The notes below the pieces were generated by a model. The model was not told the DNA's origin, made no database searches, and saw nothing but the letters and a program-made list of their open reading frames with translations. The position numbers were made by a program, and so were the translations under genes. Positions 5,398-9,254 of a stretch of 9,254 nt of DNA are shown here, in pieces (position 1 is the first letter of the stretch; each line of letters begins with the position of its first letter). The DNA comes from Fimihabitans intestinipullorum (GTDB taxonomy: Bacteria > Bacillota_I > Bacilli_A > RF39 > UBA660): the NCBI GenBank assembly GCA_018714965.1, contig DVML01000024.1:1-9254 (forward strand), given 5' to 3'.

Positions 5398-7546
5398 ATT
5401 TGGGTTCGATCAAAGATAACGCAACTTTCTTTTTATCTAGAAAAATATCTTCTACATAACAATCGACGATATCTCCTACACTGACGACCTCCATTGGATG
5501 TTTAATATAATGATCCGTCAATTTTGAAATATGCGCTAAACCATCGTTTTTTAGCCCGATATCGATAAACACACCAAAGTCTACGACATTTCGCACCGTT
5601 CCTTGTAACTTCATTCCTTTTTTCAAATCTTCTAAATGAAGAACATCGCTTTTTAGTAATGGCTGTGGCATATCGTCCCGAGGATCTCTATTTGGCTTTA
5701 ACAGTGTATCAATAATATCTTTTAATGTATATTCATCTGTATGAAGCTCTTCTTTCATGCGAACTTGATCCACTTTCGACAACTTCTCATTCCACTCTTC
5801 TGTTCCGATTTGCGATAAGGATAAATCTAATGCTCTTAAGAGAGCTAAAGTTAATTCATAACTTTCCGGGTGAATTCCAGTACGATCTAATACATTTTCA
5901 GCATCTGGAATACGTAAAAATCCGATGGCTTGTTCATAAACTTGATCACTTAAAATTTTTTTCTTTTTCAATTCTTCTCTAGATGTGAATTTGCCATGAA
6001 GATCACGGTACGATAAGATTTTATCGATGTTGCGTTTCGTAATTCCCGCAACGTACTTTAATAGAGAAGCACTTGCCGTATTAACGTTTACTCCGACAAG
6101 ATTGACAGCTTTCGTCACGACAAAGTCGAGAGATTCCGATAATTGTTTTGAAGGAACGTCATGTTGATAAAGTCCTACTCCGATGCTTTCCGGATCTATC
6201 TTTACAAGTTCTGAAAGAGGATCTTGTAATCTCCTACCGATACTGATCGCACTTCTCTCTTCAACATGTAAATCTGGAAACTCTGAGATCGCTAACTTAC
6301 TCGCAGAATATACAGAGGCACCTGCTTCATTTACGATGATATATTGGACAGGTCTTTCCGCATCTTTAATCGTATCTGCAACAAATGTTGCACTTTCTCT
6401 TGATGCAGTTCCATTTCCAATCGCAATAATATCGACTTTATACTGATCGATCAAATCAAGTAAAACCTTTTTCGCTTCTGCTACCTTGTTGTGTGGTTCA
6501 TGAGGATAAATAACTTTAATTGTTTCCATTTTTCCAGTCTCATCCATCACTGCAAGTTTACATCCCGTTCTATAAGCAGGATCAAATCCCAATACCACTT
6601 TTTCCTTCATCGGTGGTTGCAATAGTAATTTTTCTAGGTTATTCCCAAAATTATCGATTGCAACCTCGTTCGCTTTTTCCGTAAGTTCACTGCGAATCTC
6701 TCTTTCGATACTTGGAGCAATCAAACGTTTATAGCTATCTTTTATTGCATCTAATACAAGAGGAGTAACAAAAGAAGATTCATTTTTTATCACTTTCTCT
6801 TTTAAATAAGATTCGATGTATGCTGTATCGACATCGATAGAAACATTTAATACTTTTTCTTTCTCACCACGATTCAATGCGAGAACCCTATAAGATTTTA
6901 ATTGACGTACTGGCTCTTGAAATTCATAGTACATCTCATATACTTTATCTTCATCTTCTGCATTCTTTTTCTTCGTAGATTTTAACACACCTTTTTGATA
7001 AGTTGTCTTACGAATCCATTTTCGGTAAAAAGCATTATCACTAATCCACTCTGCAATGATATAAGCTGCTCCTTGTAAAGCATCCTCTACTGTTTTTACT
7101 TTATCATTTACGAATTTACTAGCTAACGATTCTAATGATCCTTGCGTTGGAAAACTCATACACATTTTGGCAAGAGGTTCTAACCCTTGTGCGATTGCCT
7201 CTGTTGCCTTTGTCTTTTTTTTCTCTTTGAACGGACGGTATAAATCTTCTACTTCTACTAACTTCGTTGCCTTCATAATTTCTTTTTTCAAGTCGTCCGT
7301 CAACATTCCTTTTTCGTCGATCAAGCGAATGACATCCTCTTTTCTTTTCAGTAAATTCACTTGATATTCGTAAACTTCATAAATTTGACGAATCTGTTCC
7401 TCATCTAAATTTCCAGTTGCTTCTTTTCTGTAACGAGCAATAAAGGGGATTGTATTCCCCTCTTCTAATAGCTTTAAAGTCGCTTCTACTTGTTTTGTCT
7501 TAACTTTTAAATCTGCACTAATCTCTGTTATTATTTCTCGATTCAT
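5396..7546 (-). CDS. tex: Tex-family transcription accessory, S1 RNA-binding protein
   Basis: Tex is a conserved cytoplasmic nucleic-acid-binding protein related to eukaryotic Spt6 and linked to transcription; its exact biochemical role is not settled. Domains in order: a helical N-terminal region with the family signature TIPFIARYRKEATG (32-45), a YqgF/RNase H-like domain starting at GFDPAYRTGCKLAV (320-333) with AIGNGTASRES (375-385) and VNEAGASVYSAS (405-416), helix-hairpin-helix motifs (VGVNVNTASASLLKYVAGI, 484-502, and the following region to about 560), and a C-terminal S1 domain (about 644-712) with DFGVFIDIG and DGLAHIS. At 716 aa it is full length. The start has AGAGGG four bases upstream. 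It begins 18 bp after the thioredoxin-like gene with no terminator between, so it is probably translated from that gene's transcript. A weak internal promoter cannot be ruled out. Confidence 0.95.
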   Translation of the reverse strand: MNREIITEISADLKVKTKQVEATLKLLEEGNTIPFIARYRKEATGNLDEEQIRQIYEVYEYQVNLLKRKEDVIRLIDEKGMLTDDLKKEIMKATKLVEVEDLYRPFKEKKKTKATEAIAQGLEPLAKMCMSFPTQGSLESLASKFVNDKVKTVEDALQGAAYIIAEWISDNAFYRKWIRKTTYQKGVLKSTKKKNAEDEDKVYEMYYEFQEPVRQLKSYRVLALNRGEKEKVLNVSIDVDTAYIESYLKEKVIKNESSFVTPLVLDAIKDSYKRLIAPSIEREIRSELTEKANEVAIDNFGNNLEKLLLQPPMKEKVVLGFDPAYRTGCKLAVMDETGKMETIKVIYPHEPHNKVAEAKKVLLDLIDQYKVDIIAIGNGTASRESATFVADTIKDAERPVQYIIVNEAGASVYSASKLAISEFPDLHVEERSAISIGRRLQDPLSELVKIDPESIGVGLYQHDVPSKQLSESLDFVVTKAVNLVGVNVNTASASLLKYVAGITKRNIDKILSYRDLHGKFTSREELKKKKILSDQVYEQAIGFLRIPDAENVLDRTGIHPESYELTLALLRALDLSLSQIGTEEWNEKLSKVDQVRMKEELHTDEYTLKDIIDTLLKPNRDPRDDMPQPLLKSDVLHLEDLKKGMKLQGTVRNVVDFGVFIDIGLKNDGLAHISKLTDHYIKHPMEVVSVGDIVDCYVEDIFLDKKKVALSLIEPK

Positions 7547-7564
7547 AATTCCCTCTTATCTGTC

Positions 7565-8059
7565 TTAAGCTAACTTGTTTTTCTCAATAAATTTCTTTAA
7601 TGTATCTCTATCTGTATATCCTTGGATCGTGTCGACAACTTTTTTATTTTCGATTACCATTACCATTGGAATCATATAAGATTCCTTTGTTGCATCCGTA
7701 AGTCCCATAAATTCAGTTTCTTTTCCTGCTGTAATAATTTTCGTCATATCTAAATAATACGCTTGTACTCCTGTATCTTTTAATACCGCATTGATAATTG
7801 GCAAGAATTCTCTCGAGTTGTCATCGTCTCCAGCAATGTAAACTAACTTTTTATCAGACGCTTTCTCATAGTATTCTTTATACTCTTTGTATTCAATCTC
7901 AATCAAACCACCTTGTGCATTGTGGAGTGCTACATAAAGAACTCCCACGAAACACATGATAAGTCCAATGATTAAAATACTGAACTTCTTCACTCCAAAG
8001 TTCTGAATTTTCTGTTTCGTCGTCAGTTTTTCTTTTTTTACGCTATCTTTTTTATCCAT
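7565..8059 (-). CDS. Membrane-anchored thioredoxin-fold protein lacking the CxxC motif
   Basis: The 164-aa protein has a basic cytoplasmic N-terminus (1-25), one membrane helix (about 26-46) and an external domain that reads as a thioredoxin fold. Evidence for the fold: LVYIAG (72-77) as the strand before the active site, REFLPIINAVL (83-93) as helix 1, YYLDMTK (101-107) as the next strand, IPMVMVIENKK (130-140) with the cis-Pro position (P131), and a C-terminal amphipathic helix. Where CxxC should be, the sequence is D79-D-N-S82. The only cysteine, C36, is in the membrane helix, so thiol-disulphide exchange is not expected. The closest relatives by eye are bacteriocin-accessory or PedC-like thioredoxin proteins, but no bacteriocin genes are nearby. 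A binding or scaffold role is a guess. The start is certain: GGGGAGG six bases upstream. It heads an apparent two-gene operon with tex. Confidence 0.8.
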   Translation of the reverse strand: MDKKDSVKKEKLTTKQKIQNFGVKKFSILIIGLIMCFVGVLYVALHNAQGGLIEIEYKEYKEYYEKASDKKLVYIAGDDDNSREFLPIINAVLKDTGVQAYYLDMTKIITAGKETEFMGLTDATKESYMIPMVMVIENKKVVDTIQGYTDRDTLKKFIEKNKLA

Positions 8060-8088
8060 TTTGTTCCTCCCCTTATCTTATATAAAAT

Positions 8089-8118
8089 ATTATAACACAA
8101 TTTTTTTCATTGTGGCAA
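8089..8118 (-). promoter_or_regulatory. Promoter of the thioredoxin-like/tex operon
   Basis: On the minus strand TTGCCA (8118-8113, five of six to the -35 consensus) is followed after 18 bp by TATAAT (8094-8089), extended by TGT just upstream. The predicted start near 8082 leaves a leader of about 23 nt containing GGGGAGG. This is the best-looking promoter in the window. Confidence 0.7.
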
Positions 8119-8137
8119 TCACATTTTATCGGATTAC

Positions 8138-8159
8138 AAAAAAGAGCATCAAAGCTCTT
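8138..8159 (-). terminator. Terminator of the BspA-like gene
   Basis: On the minus strand AAGAGC (8159-8154) pairs with GCTCTT (8147-8142) around a 6-nt loop and is followed by TTTT (8141-8138). The TAA stop (8160-8158) overlaps the first stem bases. The stem is short (6 bp), but position and T-tract support termination before the operon promoter. Confidence 0.7.
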
Positions 8160-9254
8160 ATCCTGCAATCACTGTAACATTCCCTACGCTACCGGTAGCA
8201 AATGTACATAAATCATGTTCATATGAATCATTATCACAGATATTACACCAATCAAATGCACGTCCTGTTAAATTAGTAATTGTTATATTATCGTTGGTTG
8301 CAAATGCTTGATCACCAATTGTAATTACCGATGAAGGAATCGTTAAATTAGCTAATTGACTACCCAGAAACGCAGATGATCCAATTGTTTGTAAATTGTT
8401 TGAAAGGGTAACAGATGTTATAGAGTTATTCGAAAATGCACTGCCTTCAATAGATATTACAGAATCTGGAATTACAACTGTCTCTATTTGATTTTCCCAA
8501 AAAGCACCAAAAGCGATCGTAGTAAGTGAGTTGGATAAATTTACACGTTGCAGTTGATTTGCGCCAAAACTCAGTTGGCCAATAGATTTAACCGAATCAG
8601 GTATATCTATTACTGTCAAATCATTTCCGAAAAACGCTCTATCTTCAATATTTTCTATTTCATTCGAAATCGTTACACTAGTGAGTCCTTTTGTAGAAAA
8701 TGCAGAAGTTCCAATCGTTGTTATTGTTTTTCCATTGATTGTGCTTGGTATTATAACATCGGTTATCGTATCACTACATAAATAATCTGTAATTGTCTCT
8801 CCAGTAGAATTTGTTTCAAAACAAGTTTCAGTTGTTGGTGGAAATGTTGAAGACGACGTCGTTTGCTCGTAATTTAATTCTATTTCTAACGTCTTTCCCA
8901 TCGATGGTAGACTCGTCGCATCGGAATCAAAATCCACCCTTACCGTAAACTCTTTTGTTCCTCCTTTTTCTAATATTTCTCCTTTTGTTATTCCACTTAC
9001 AGAATACTGAATTTCTTTTGGTGCTTTTTGATTTGCTTCATCAATTCCTTGAATCTCTTTTAATTCAACATTAAAATTACTATCATTTTTAACAATCACT
9101 GTATATTCTGCATAACTTCCAGGCAGATCTAAATCGACATCAAAACTAGCTGTCAATTTATCTTCTCCAACACTTGTACTGTTTGTTGTAGCACGATATA
9201 CTTTCTTTTCTGTAATACTAGAGATATACACGTTAAAATTCGCACTAATCTGCG
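8158..9254 (-). CDS. BspA-like leucine-rich-repeat surface protein, 5' end outside window
   Basis: The reading frame stays open to the right edge, so the start is missing. The in-frame GTG at 9231 has no ribosome binding site and lies inside a beta-strand-rich region, so it is not a credible start. Numbering from it, residues 1-122 form a beta-sandwich-like domain (YTVIVKNDSNFNVELKEI; strand pattern of exported TasA/SipW-type proteins, a tentative resemblance). A Thr/Ser/Pro linker (123-135) follows, then seven leucine-rich repeats of BspA type (LRR_5). The aromatic AF/SF anchor recurs exactly every 22 residues (F178, 200, 222, 244, 266, 288, 310). A C-terminal cap with Cys 329, 332 and 342 and FATGSVGNVTVIA ends the protein. 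There is no LPxTG motif or C-terminal membrane segment. Such proteins are usually surface-exposed and implicated in adhesion or binding. This role, and N-terminal export, are inference. Confidence 0.85.
   Translation of the reverse strand, partial: QISANFNVYISSITEKKVYRATTNSTSVGEDKLTASFDVDLDLPGSYAEYTVIVKNDSNFNVELKEIQGIDEANQKAPKEIQYSVSGITKGEILEKGGTKEFTVRVDFDSDATSLPSMGKTLEIELNYEQTTSSSTFPPTTETCFETNSTGETITDYLCSDTITDVIIPSTINGKTITTIGTSAFSTKGLTSVTISNEIENIEDRAFFGNDLTVIDIPDSVKSIGQLSFGANQLQRVNLSNSLTTIAFGAFWENQIETVVIPDSVISIEGSAFSNNSITSVTLSNNLQTIGSSAFLGSQLANLTIPSSVITIGDQAFATNDNITITNLTGRAFDWCNICDNDSYEHDLCTFATGSVGNVTVIAG
8260..8721 (-). repeat. Seven 22-residue (66-bp) leucine-rich repeats
   Basis: The repeats alternate: odd units end in [IL]-S-N-x-[IL] (188-192, 232-236, 276-280) and even units in I-P-[DS]-S-V (210-214, 254-258, 298-302), numbering from the in-frame GTG at 9231. 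The true unit of duplication may therefore be a 44-residue (132-bp) pair. Codons differ between copies, so the expansion is not recent. Confidence 0.8.

Noticed and set aside
7565..8059. Bacteriocin transport accessory role for the thioredoxin-like gene.
   Set aside because: No bacteriocin precursor, immunity or ABC exporter gene is visible nearby, and the active site cysteines are missing.
9229..9231. GTG as start of the BspA-like gene.
   Set aside because: The frame is open to the window edge, there is no ribosome binding site upstream, and the codon lies inside a continuing beta-strand region; the gene is partial.
65..9254. Mycoplasma-type genetic code (TGA as Trp).
   Set aside because: All seven frames are full length under the standard code and the Trp codons checked are TGG. 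Absence of TGA stops in seven genes is too small a sample.

Overview
The window is an AT-rich bacterial stretch carrying seven genes on two strands, with little space between them. The features point to a Gram-positive, low-GC Firmicute: an RNase HIII with an N-terminal substrate-binding domain, a MurC with the GIKGxGMSALA nucleotide motif, a secreted coiled-coil/M23 hydrolase, Shine-Dalgarno sites close to consensus, and TATAAT-type -10 boxes. The style (short leaders, compact terminators, a BspA-like leucine-rich-repeat surface protein with no sortase motif) fits a host-associated, possibly uncultivated Bacilli or Erysipelotrichia-type lineage. That placement is inference. All Trp codons I checked are TGG and every visible stop is TAA or TAG, so nothing suggests the mycoplasma code.

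Layout: rnhC (RNase HIII) is the only plus-strand gene (65-1027). It converges on murC (2399-1071), and the two share one hairpin terminator. To the right, on the minus strand, come a secreted coiled-coil M23 peptidase (3772-2495), an unrecognised protein made of six degenerate helicase-associated-like repeats (5331-3862), tex (7546-5396), and a membrane-anchored thioredoxin-fold protein without active-site cysteines (8059-7565). Last is the 3' part of a BspA-like leucine-rich-repeat protein that runs off the right edge (9254-8158).

Transcription: only the thioredoxin-like gene and tex look co-transcribed (18 bp apart, no terminator between). murC, the M23 gene, the repeat-protein gene and the thioredoxin-like/tex pair each have a recognisable minus-strand promoter close to the start codon. 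Every transcription unit whose end is visible on the minus strand stops at a hairpin that includes its own stop codon.

Functionally, murC and the M23 protein both serve the cell wall (precursor synthesis and peptidoglycan cleavage), rnhC and tex serve nucleic-acid housekeeping, and the BspA-like protein is probably a surface protein. The most novel items are the six-repeat protein, the 15-bp-arm dyad in the M23 promoter, the cysteine-free thioredoxin fold, and the repeated overlap of stop codons with terminators. I found no convincing defence island, mobile element, CRISPR array or RNA gene.
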